Source: Hyphomicrobiales bacterium (GTDB lineage Bacteria > Pseudomonadota > Alphaproteobacteria > Rhizobiales > Xanthobacteraceae). From it: a stretch of DNA of 12,641 bases. The stretch lies in the NCBI GenBank assembly GCA_016210825.1, contig JACQTM010000363.1, forward strand, positions 1 through 12,641, written 5' to 3'. Of this stretch, positions 7,081 through 12,641 are shown one piece after another. Every line of letters starts with the position of its first letter. The stretch's first letter is position 1. The position numbers and the translations under genes are program-made. A model generated the notes under the pieces. The model worked only from the letters and a program-made list of their open reading frames with translations. It made no database searches and was not told the DNA's origin.

Positions 7081-7665
7081 ATGACCGCATGGACGGCCAA
7101 GGTGATTTTGATGAGCGGCGCGGTGGCATGGTTCCTGATCCGGCTGCCGCACCAATTGCGCGCGGCACGGACCTCGATCGCTAAAAGTGCACGCGGCCCG
7201 CGCGAGGCGATGCTCTTGACGTGCTCGCTCACCGGGCTAGGCCTCGTGCCGCTGCTCTATATCCTTACCGGGGTGCCGAAGTTTGCCGATTACCCCTTCA
7301 CGCCGTTGCAAGGGTGGCTCGGTGCGCTCGTGTTCCTTGGGTCCCTATGGTTGTTTCACGCCACCCATCGCACGCTCGGGCGCAATTGGTCGGATAGCCT
7401 CGAGGTGCGCACACAACACAACCTTGTCACCGCCGGCCCGTATCGGCTGGTCAGGCATCCGATGTATTCGGCGTTCTTTCTCTGGGCACTGGCCCAAGTA
7501 CTGTTGTTGCCCAATTGGTTAGCAGGGCCGGCTGGTCTCGTCGGCTTCGGTACGCTTTTTGCGTTTCGCGTCGGCCGGGAAGAACGGTTGATGCTGGAAA
7601 CATTTGGCGCGGAATATCGCGCTTACATGCAGCGTACAGCCCGAATTGTGCCCTGGATTTATTGA
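7081..7665 (+). CDS. Integral membrane methyltransferase-like protein (ICMT/PEMT family)
   Basis: A 194-residue protein with several hydrophobic helices (about 8-20, 45-63, 78-93, 130-160). The C-terminal half has the ICMT/phospholipid methyltransferase signature: GPYRLVRHPMYSAFF at 119-133, then REERLMLETFGAEYRAYM at 166-183 and a terminal RIVPWIY. Relatives use S-adenosylmethionine at the membrane to methylate isoprenylcysteine or phosphatidylethanolamine. Bacterial members mostly have no proven substrate. The ATG at 7081 is preferred because an AAGG ribosome site lies about 12 bases upstream; a TTG 18 codons earlier would add a charged extension. Its position after two hydrolase genes suggests a shared envelope-lipid role, which is an inference. 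Confidence 0.87.
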   Translation: MTAWTAKVILMSGAVAWFLIRLPHQLRAARTSIAKSARGPREAMLLTCSLTGLGLVPLLYILTGVPKFADYPFTPLQGWLGALVFLGSLWLFHATHRTLGRNWSDSLEVRTQHNLVTAGPYRLVRHPMYSAFFLWALAQVLLLPNWLAGPAGLVGFGTLFAFRVGREERLMLETFGAEYRAYMQRTARIVPWIY

Positions 7666-7757
7666 ACCCCGCGTGGCATTGATGCAACACCGCTGAGGAT
7701 TGGAAGGGGCACCATTCAATCGCTCTGGCAGCAAATTTTGGTCCAGTGTAGGGGTTG

Positions 7758-7780
7758 CATTCCAGCCACGCTCTGGAATG
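7758..7780. promoter_or_regulatory. Perfect 8-bp inverted repeat upstream of the tandem hydrolase genes
   Basis: The arms CATTCCAG (7758-7765) and CTGGAATG (7773-7780) are separated by 7 bases. The repeat lies in the 148-base gap between 7665 and 7814, about 33 bases before the ATG at 7814. An AT-rich TATATAAAAG stretch (about 7789-7798) follows directly, then AGAGG as ribosome site. No T-run follows the stem, so a terminator is unlikely. It could be an operator or a leader hairpin. I found no properly spaced -35/-10 pair for standard sigma70. Confidence 0.42.
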
Positions 7781-7813
7781 AGAGGCTGTATATAAAAGAG
7801 GCATGGTCTTTCA

Positions 7814-8623
7814 ATGATTACGATGTCGCGTCTGTCGGTCATGGCTGCAGCAGGGGCCGTGGCATTTTACCTCGGCGGAATCCTTCCGGCGGCGAGCCAG
7901 ACCTCCGCGCCAGCGGCCCCCGCGGCCGCTGCCAAGCCGGCAACGACCGCATCGAAGAAGACCGATGCCTCGACCAAGAAATCTGAAACCGCCCCCAAGG
8001 TGCGGACCGGCCCGCATGTCTATTTGCTGCGCGGTCTGATGAACATCTTCTCGCTCGGCATGGACGATCTGGCCGAAAAGCTGACGCGCCGCGGCGTCTA
8101 CGCGACATTGCACAACCACGCAGAGTGGCAGTCGCTATCCGACCAGATTGCGGCCCAGTACAAGGCCGGCAATCACAGTTCGATCGTTCTGGTGGGGCAT
8201 TCGCTCGGCGCTGACGCAGTCATGCTGATGGGCGCCTATCTCGGCCAGAAGGGCGTTCCTGTCAGCCTGATCGTGCCCTTCGACGGAACGGCTTCATACC
8301 CGGCGACAAGCAATGTCTCACGCGTGATGAACCTGACCCAGCGCGACTACGCGCGCATGACCCGTGGCCCCGGCTTCCGCGGCGAACTGCAGAACATCGA
8401 TGTGAGCAAGGACGAGAGCATCGGCCATATCAGCATCGACAAGTCGGCACGGCTGCATGCGATGGTGGTGAACAAGATACTGGGGGTCACTGGCCGCGGC
8501 AGTCCCGCGCCGGCTAAGGATCCGAGTGCTTCATCGAGCGGGGCGAAGTCGGATTCCGCGTCGGCCTCCCAAGCATCGTCATCGTCAGCCAAACCCGCGA
8601 CCGCGACATCCGTCGCCCGTTGA
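7814..8623 (+). CDS. Exported alpha/beta-hydrolase-like protein, tandem copy 1
   Basis: A 269-residue protein with a probable signal peptide (about 1-28, ending ILPAAS before QTS). An Ala/Pro/Lys/Thr-rich linker follows at about 29-65. The folded core (about 66-225) starts PHVYLLRGLMNIFSLGMDDLA. The nucleophile elbow is LVGHSLGAD with S130, a candidate acid is D157 in VPFDGT, and a candidate His is H205 in ESIGHISIDKSARLH. The C-terminus (about 226-269) is a Ser/Ala/Pro-rich tail, probably disordered. The substrate is unknown. It is homologous to the next gene, 16 bases downstream, so the two look like an old tandem duplication in one transcript. The ATG at 7814 has AGAGG 12 bases upstream; an in-frame ATG at 7823 is the alternative. 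Confidence 0.83.
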   Translation: MITMSRLSVMAAAGAVAFYLGGILPAASQTSAPAAPAAAAKPATTASKKTDASTKKSETAPKVRTGPHVYLLRGLMNIFSLGMDDLAEKLTRRGVYATLHNHAEWQSLSDQIAAQYKAGNHSSIVLVGHSLGADAVMLMGAYLGQKGVPVSLIVPFDGTASYPATSNVSRVMNLTQRDYARMTRGPGFRGELQNIDVSKDESIGHISIDKSARLHAMVVNKILGVTGRGSPAPAKDPSASSSGAKSDSASASQASSSSAKPATATSVAR

Positions 8624-8639
8624 ACGCCAGCGGTGAGCC

Positions 8640-9374
8640 ATGGTCGGATTGCGCTCATGGTTTCTGATCGCGGCCCTGGCTGGAATGCTGTCTCCAGCAT
8701 TCGGCCAGCAGGCTGCGGGTCAAACAACGCCGCTGCCGAAGTCGCGACCAGCCGTCACCGCTAAGACCGATAAGGTTTTATCCGACACCCGCGTCTATCT
8801 CTTGCGCGGGTTGCTCAACATCTTCTCGCTCGGCATGGATGAGCTCGCCGACAAGCTTAAACAGCGCGGGATGAAGGCTGAGGTCTACAACCACGACAGC
8901 TGGCAAACGGTCGCGATCGAGATCATCGACATCTACAAACGCGGCGAGAAGCCGCCGATCGTGGTGATCGGCCATTCGCTCGGCGCCGACGCCCTGTTTG
9001 GGCTGACCGAAAGGCTCAGCTCAGTGAATGTTCCGGTTGCCCTCGCCGTTCCTTACGATCCCACGGTGTCGCACGAAGCCACCAAGAACGTCGCGTATCT
9101 GATGAATTTCTATCAGAACAACGGCTTTGGCCGCACAGTGGTGCCCGGCCCTGGCTTCCGCGGTGAGCTGAAGAACATCGATCTGACAAAGGACGAGAGC
9201 ATCGGCCACGGCAGCATCGACAAGTCGGCCCGGCTGCATGACATCACAATCGCCAAAATCATGGAAATCGCGTGTAAGTCGAAGCCGCAACGCAAGCCGC
9301 GAAAACCTGCAACACCGGAAACCGCGAAAACCAATGTGGCGACGCCTCCTGAGCCGGCGAGCCCGCGCAGCTAG
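8640..9374 (+). CDS. Exported alpha/beta-hydrolase-like protein, tandem copy 2
   Basis: A 244-residue homologue of the preceding gene. A signal peptide (hydrophobic core about 7-20, likely cut after AFG at 22) is followed by a short Pro/Thr linker. The core starts RVYLLRGLLNIFSLGMDELA near 51-70. The candidate triad is S113 in VIGHSLGAD, D140 in VPYDPT and H190 in ESIGHGSIDKSARLH. The C-terminal tail (about 212-244) is Lys/Pro/Thr/Glu-rich and differs from the Ser-rich tail of copy 1, so the cores are kept while the tails diverge. Translation starts at ATG 8640 with a closely spaced GGTGA. The substrate is unknown; a periplasmic esterase or lipase-like role is the simplest guess. Confidence 0.83.
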   Translation: MVGLRSWFLIAALAGMLSPAFGQQAAGQTTPLPKSRPAVTAKTDKVLSDTRVYLLRGLLNIFSLGMDELADKLKQRGMKAEVYNHDSWQTVAIEIIDIYKRGEKPPIVVIGHSLGADALFGLTERLSSVNVPVALAVPYDPTVSHEATKNVAYLMNFYQNNGFGRTVVPGPGFRGELKNIDLTKDESIGHGSIDKSARLHDITIAKIMEIACKSKPQRKPRKPATPETAKTNVATPPEPASPRS

Positions 9375-9425
9375 GCACTCACCCGCCATTCGAGTGTGTC
9401 GCTTCCCTTCGCGGCGGTTGACCGC

Positions 9426-9776
9426 TTACCAACGTTGATTGAGGGGCGCCGTTACCGGCGTACATCCGCGCTTGCCGGATAGGACGCAGTCCTGGTTCTT
9501 TCGCATCTGGGCGATGGATGTGGCGAGCCACACGCCAACGAGCATGAGGACGATCGTCACCGCTAGCGCCGCCGCATTCATAGCCATGCGATGGCGATAG
9601 TCATCGCCTTCGTCCGTGCGCGCGAATTTTTCGATGTCGTCTACCGGGGATTGATGGAAATCACGCGCGGAATAGCTACGCCCGCCCATCACCGGCCGCA
9701 ATGGAATGATACGATTTTCGTTTTCTATCTGACGCTTGGGCATGGCCGCTGAATCGCTAATCCGGACGGATACCAT
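9426..9776 (-). CDS. Small single-pass membrane protein of unknown function
   Basis: A 116-residue protein with a polar N-terminal part containing PLRPVMGGRSYSARDFHQSP (26-45) and VDDIEKFARTDEGDDYRHRM. One transmembrane helix follows at about 66-88. The short C-terminal part is RKNQDCVLSGKRGCTP, with C97 and C105 possibly forming a disulfide if it faces the periplasm. I recall similar small proteins in Bradyrhizobium relatives but know no function. The ATG at 9776 is chosen because GGAG lies 7 bases upstream. A longer GTG start at 9890 and a shorter ATG at 9743 are in frame but have poorer ribosome sites. It is convergent with the tandem hydrolases (51-base gap, no clear terminator) and divergent from the DedA fusion gene. 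Confidence 0.72.
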   Translation of the reverse strand: MVSVRISDSAAMPKRQIENENRIIPLRPVMGGRSYSARDFHQSPVDDIEKFARTDEGDDYRHRMAMNAAALAVTIVLMLVGVWLATSIAQMRKNQDCVLSGKRGCTPVTAPLNQRW

Positions 9777-10028
9777 ATCACGTCTCCAGCTTCCTCCCAT
9801 TCCCCCGGTCGAAGGTGTGGTGAATTGGGTCTTTAGCGAATACCGAAGGTAATGCGGTTTTGACTTGCGGGCCGCACATGAGCCATCCACACTGTTTGCT
9901 AGGAGGGTCGTTCAGGGAACCCGGCCGGATCGAAGAACCCCAAGGCTAGCCGCCCTGTGCGCGAGCGCGGCGGCAAATCCGAAGGGGTCGCGCCGGCCGC
10001 GTCCGATACGCGGGGGGTAAGCGTCGGG

Positions 10029-11762
10029 ATGGAGGAAATTGCATTGCGATTCCTGGGGACGTTTGACGTCTCCGGAATGGTGAAGCTTGCTTCGCTGTGG
10101 GTTCTGCCTTTCGCGCACGAAGATCTTGCGATCGTCACGGGTGCCTACATCATCGTCCATCATATGATGCCGACGAGCCTTGTCGTGCTCAGCATCTATG
10201 GCGGCATCGTCGCAAGCGATTTTGCGCTATACGGGCTCGGTGCCGGTGCGCGGCGTTTGCCATGGCTCAGCCGATTTGCTGACGCGCGCGTTCGTCGCTT
10301 CGGCGCGACGCTCAAGCGCAACATTTTCGGCCTTGTCGCCCTGTGCCGTTTCATCCCGGGGGTGGTGTTCGTCGCATTCATCGCCTGCGGTTGGATGCGA
10401 GTGCCATTTGGCCGCTTTACGATCGCAAGCCTCGTCGTGTCCGCCGCTTACCTGCCGCTCATGCTCTATCTTGCGACCGCGTTTGGTGGCGCCGCGGACG
10501 ATTATTTAGGGTTTCTCGCTTGGCCGTTGCTGTTGTCGATCCTTTTTACATTTGAATACGTACGCCGGCGCATTTTGAATTTTGATTTAACAGCGTTCGC
10601 CGCCACCCGTCGACAACGATCAGCCGTGGTCACCGGGGCGTGGATCGATCACGCTGGGTTGCCCGCGATGGCCGGTGCCGCGCGCAAGGTAGCGCGCGCC
10701 GAGCACATTCCGCCGGTGTTGTTCTACGTTCCGCTTGTGTTGCACTGGATTTGGCTCGGGTTGCGCCATCGCTGTCTGACGCTACCGAGCGCCGCCAATC
10801 CGGCAATCATAACCGGTGGTATGTGGGGGGAGTCGAAAAGTGCGTATTTCGAGGCTTTGTCAGCCGGCGAGCGTCAGGCAGTCGCCGAATATGTCGTCAT
10901 CAGGCGCGCCAATGAATCGTCCAGCGCCGTCGGCGATCTCGAACGCGCGCTGCGTTACATCGCCGATGCTGGCCTCGATTTTCCGCTCGTCGCCAAACCC
11001 GATATTGGCTGGCATGGCTATGGCGTGCGGCGGCTTGCTGGCCGGGCGGATCTGTACGCCTATCTCGATGCCTTTCCCGCGGGATCGAAACTGATCCTGC
11101 AACGGCTCGTTCCACATGCGGGAGAGGCGGCCATTCTTTATGCGCGAATGCCTGGCGAACAGCGGGGCCGTCTCCTGTCGTTCGCACTTCGGTATTTTCC
11201 CCATGTCGTCGGTGATGGTATCTCGACGGTTGCCGAATTGATTGCTGCCGATCCCCGCGCGCGCTGGAAGTCGCAGCTGCATCTTGGCCGTGATCAATCG
11301 CACCAGGGTGTCGATCCATCCGAACTCGTTCGCATACCCGCCTGCGGCGAGATCGTGCGTATCGCCATGATCGGAAACCAGCGCGCGGGCGGCCTCTACC
11401 GCGACGCCAACGACCGCATTACGGACGCGATGGAGAATCGCTTCGACACGATCGCTCGTTCCATGCGTGATTTTCACTACGGGCGCTTCGATATCCGTTT
11501 TGCGTCACTCGGCGCGCTGTTGCGCGGCGAGGATTTCAGCATCGTGGAGATCAACGGTATCGGCGGCGAGGCAATCGACGTCTGGGACCCGGCCCTTACG
11601 GTGCGCGAAGCCTACCGGCGGCTCTTTGAGCATCAGCGATTGCTATTCGCAATCGGCGCGGCAAACCGCGCGCGTGGCTTCGCGCCGGATCGTACCGCGG
11701 ATTTCATTGGGCATCTGGTGCGGCAGACCCAATTAATCCAACGCTATCCGCCTTCTAACTGA
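10029..11762 (+). CDS. DedA/VTT membrane domain fused to an ATP-grasp ligase domain
   Basis: A 577-residue two-part protein. Residues about 10-180 are a DedA (SNARE-associated/VTT) domain with the acidic pair E31-D32 in PFAHEDLAIVTGAY and CRFIPGVVFVAFIACG at 106-121. The second Arg usual in the DedA RxxPxxR-type motif is not seen. A further hydrophobic segment lies at about 229-245. Residues about 227-545 resemble stand-alone ATP-grasp proteins often annotated as D-Ala-D-Ala-ligase-like: SAANPAIITGGMWGESKS near 254-271, K323 in FPLVAKPDIGWHG, a VVGDGISTVAELI strand-loop (393-405) as in cyanophycin- and glutathione-ligase types, D488 in GRFDIRF, and Mg-binding E507 and N509 in FSIVEINGIGGEA. 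The ligase substrate is unknown. DedA proteins act in membrane lipid or undecaprenyl-phosphate transport, so a lipid-linked ligation is conceivable. The ATG at 10029 follows a G-rich run; a GTG at 9957 is a less likely alternative. Confidence 0.85.
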   Translation: MEEIALRFLGTFDVSGMVKLASLWVLPFAHEDLAIVTGAYIIVHHMMPTSLVVLSIYGGIVASDFALYGLGAGARRLPWLSRFADARVRRFGATLKRNIFGLVALCRFIPGVVFVAFIACGWMRVPFGRFTIASLVVSAAYLPLMLYLATAFGGAADDYLGFLAWPLLLSILFTFEYVRRRILNFDLTAFAATRRQRSAVVTGAWIDHAGLPAMAGAARKVARAEHIPPVLFYVPLVLHWIWLGLRHRCLTLPSAANPAIITGGMWGESKSAYFEALSAGERQAVAEYVVIRRANESSSAVGDLERALRYIADAGLDFPLVAKPDIGWHGYGVRRLAGRADLYAYLDAFPAGSKLILQRLVPHAGEAAILYARMPGEQRGRLLSFALRYFPHVVGDGISTVAELIAADPRARWKSQLHLGRDQSHQGVDPSELVRIPACGEIVRIAMIGNQRAGGLYRDANDRITDAMENRFDTIARSMRDFHYGRFDIRFASLGALLRGEDFSIVEINGIGGEAIDVWDPALTVREAYRRLFEHQRLLFAIGAANRARGFAPDRTADFIGHLVRQTQLIQRYPPSN

Positions 11763-11788
11763 TCGCCAGCTCGTACGCATGGACGCGG

Positions 11789-11804
11789 AGCGGCAGGGGC
11801 CGCT
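11789..11804. other. Short perfect hairpin between the DedA fusion and the DUF2946-like gene
   Basis: The arms AGCGGC (11789-11794) and GCCGCT (11799-11804) flank a 4-base AGGG loop. It starts 26 bases after the fusion-gene stop and ends 11 bases before the next ATG. AAAATAA follows rather than a T-run, so it is not a standard intrinsic terminator. It may modulate readthrough or translation of the downstream gene, since the only good purine-rich ribosome-site candidate lies in the loop and 3' arm. Confidence 0.35.
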
Positions 11805-11815
11805 AAAATAACCGA

Positions 11816-12181
11816 ATGACCATTCGCCGCTTATTCGGCAACGCGCTCGTGCTTGGCGCGATCTACGCGTTCGCGTTGCAGACAATATTTGCCTTGGCGA
11901 CAGGGGCCGGGCATGCGGTGTTGACTCAGGCAGCCCTGTGTTTGGGCGGCAGCGAGGATGGCGGGAGTATTCCGGCCGGCAACGGTGAAAACCGCCCCGG
12001 CTACGGGCATTGCATCTTGCCGGGTTGCGGCACACAGCAGGCATTCACGCCAACGGCGAGCATTGATATTCCGTGGCCTGCGTCCGTGACAATCGGACGG
12101 CCATCGCACGCGGACTACTCTGCATGCTTGGCTTCGCTCATCAATGGACTGCATCCCGCGCGGGCGCCGCCGAGCGCGTAA
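11816..12181 (+). CDS. Small exported or membrane Cys-containing protein, possibly DUF2946-like
   Basis: A 121-residue protein with a hydrophobic N-terminal segment (about 8-30) that could be a signal peptide or anchor. It has four cysteines, C42 (ALCLGG), C66 and C71 (GHCILPGCG) and C104, plus H33 and H65 close by. The layout of an N-terminal helix with scattered Cys/His resembles DUF2946-type proteins often found beside copper genes. A PCu(A)C-type copper chaperone gene follows 89 bases downstream, which supports a metal-linked role, but no function is proven. The ATG at 11816 lacks a strong ribosome site. The family assignment is tentative; the reading frame is well supported. Confidence 0.68.
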   Translation: MTIRRLFGNALVLGAIYAFALQTIFALATGAGHAVLTQAALCLGGSEDGGSIPAGNGENRPGYGHCILPGCGTQQAFTPTASIDIPWPASVTIGRPSHADYSACLASLINGLHPARAPPSA

Positions 12182-12270
12182 TTATTCGAAAATCCCGGAA
12201 AATTTCGCAATAAACGTTTTGTCTCGTAGCCTCCGGCAACGGGTGTGCTGCCATCGGCACGGAGCCGTCA

Positions 12271-12641
12271 ATGCGATTCAAAGTATCACTGCTCGCCGTC
12301 AGCGTCGGCGCATTCATCGTGAGCAATGCAGCGGCGCACGAATACAAATTTGGCAACCTCGAAATCGTACATCCATGGGTACGCGCAACGCCGAAAGGCG
12401 CGTCGGTCGCGGGCGGATACTTGAAGATCACCAATAAAGGGCCGGTACCCGACCGGTTGATCGGCGGTAGCGCCGCGTTCGCCGGGCGGCTACAGCTTCA
12501 CGAAATGAAAATGAGCGCTGACGTGATGCAGATGCGACCACTCAAGGACGGCCTTGAGATCAAGCCGGGTGAGACTGTCGAATTCAAGCCCGGCTCTTTC
12601 CACATCATGTTTTTCGACCTCAAACAGCCTCTGCAAAAGGA
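12271..12641 (+). CDS. PCu(A)C-type periplasmic copper chaperone (cut by window edge)
   Basis: The first 123 codons are visible and the C-terminus is beyond the right edge. A signal peptide (about 1-22, ending NAAA before HEYKFG) points to the periplasm. The PCu(A)C (DUF461) signature is present: IVHPWVRATPKGASVAGGY at 32-50, then H77-E-M79 and M81, M86, M88 in the Met-rich stretch, and FHIMF with H111 and M113. This is the H...M...HxM Cu(I)-binding pattern; the gap between M88 and H111 is 22 residues, close to the usual spacing. Such chaperones bind Cu(I) and deliver it to the Cu(A) site of cytochrome oxidase or related targets. The ATG at 12271 has GGAG with 6 bases of spacing. Confidence 0.93.
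   Translation, partial: MRFKVSLLAVSVGAFIVSNAAAHEYKFGNLEIVHPWVRATPKGASVAGGYLKITNKGPVPDRLIGGSAAFAGRLQLHEMKMSADVMQMRPLKDGLEIKPGETVEFKPGSFHIMFFDLKQPLQK

Noticed and set aside
6429..7232. Minus-strand frame of 267 codons opposite the exported hydrolase
   Set aside because: Antisense to a gene with a signal peptide and full S-D-H set; no recognisable motifs of its own.
7738..7760. Sigma54-like -24/-12 site (TTGG ... TTGCAT) upstream of the tandem hydrolases
   Set aside because: The spacing between the GG and GC elements is about 15 bases instead of 10, so it does not fit.
9376..9425. Possible bidirectional terminator between the convergent genes (CACTC/GAGTG with 11-base loop; GCGGTTGACCGC)
   Set aside because: The first stem is only 5 bp with a long loop, the second has almost no loop, and neither is followed by a T-run on either strand.
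9860..9888. TTGACT as -35 box of a promoter for the DedA fusion gene
   Set aside because: No -10-like hexamer occurs at 16-18 bases downstream.
9900..9921. Strong AGGAGG sequence suggesting a gene start near 9910
   Set aside because: No ATG, GTG or TTG lies at a usable distance, and the frame leading into the DedA gene has a stop at about 9947.
10860..11477. Minus-strand frame of 205 codons opposite the ATP-grasp domain
   Set aside because: Shadow frame; the plus strand carries conserved ATP-grasp residues throughout.
12187..12207. Imperfect dyad CGAAA ... TTTCG upstream of the copper chaperone
   Set aside because: Only 5 bp pair and the interior does not, so it is no better than chance in an AT-richer gap.

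Overview
The window is GC-rich and reads as an alphaproteobacterium of the order Hyphomicrobiales (Rhizobiales), most like the Bradyrhizobiaceae/Nitrobacteraceae side. The main evidence is a complete minus-strand gene set for the very-long-chain (C26-C28) hydroxy fatty acid of lipid A, the acpXL cluster, which is characteristic of that order. The taxon is an inference from gene content. No tRNA, rRNA, CRISPR array, insertion sequence or phage gene was seen, and coding is dense and uniform, so this looks like ordinary chromosome.

Layout. (1) Positions 1-4593, minus strand: acpXL, a fabZ-like dehydratase, a degenerate ketosynthase (fabF2), a canonical ketosynthase (fabF1), a zinc-type MDR reductase, and the start of lpxXL running off the left edge. 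The genes are tightly packed or overlap. A good sigma70-like promoter with an adjacent 7-bp dyad lies upstream of acpXL. Together they should build the long acyl chain on AcpXL and transfer it to lipid A. (2) 4594-4904: divergent intergenic region. (3) 4905-7665, plus strand: a membrane protein with an alpha/beta-hydrolase-like elbow, an exported alpha/beta hydrolase with a full Ser-Asp-His set, and an ICMT/PEMT-like integral membrane methyltransferase. (4) 7814-9374, plus strand: two tandem, clearly homologous exported hydrolase-like proteins with low-complexity tails, preceded by a perfect 8-bp inverted repeat. (5) 9426-9776, minus strand: a small single-pass membrane protein. (6) 10029-11762, plus strand: a fusion of a DedA/VTT membrane domain to an ATP-grasp ligase domain. 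(7) 11816-12641, plus strand: a small Cys-containing DUF2946-like protein followed by a PCu(A)C-type periplasmic copper chaperone cut by the right edge.

The common theme is the cell envelope: lipid A acyl-chain synthesis, several exported or membrane-bound hydrolases, a membrane methyltransferase, a DedA-type protein carrying a ligase, and periplasmic copper handling. The least explained parts, and the best candidates for undescribed biology, are the DedA-ATP-grasp fusion and the tandem exported hydrolases. The Cys-less ketosynthase partner is also striking, although the cluster it belongs to is known.
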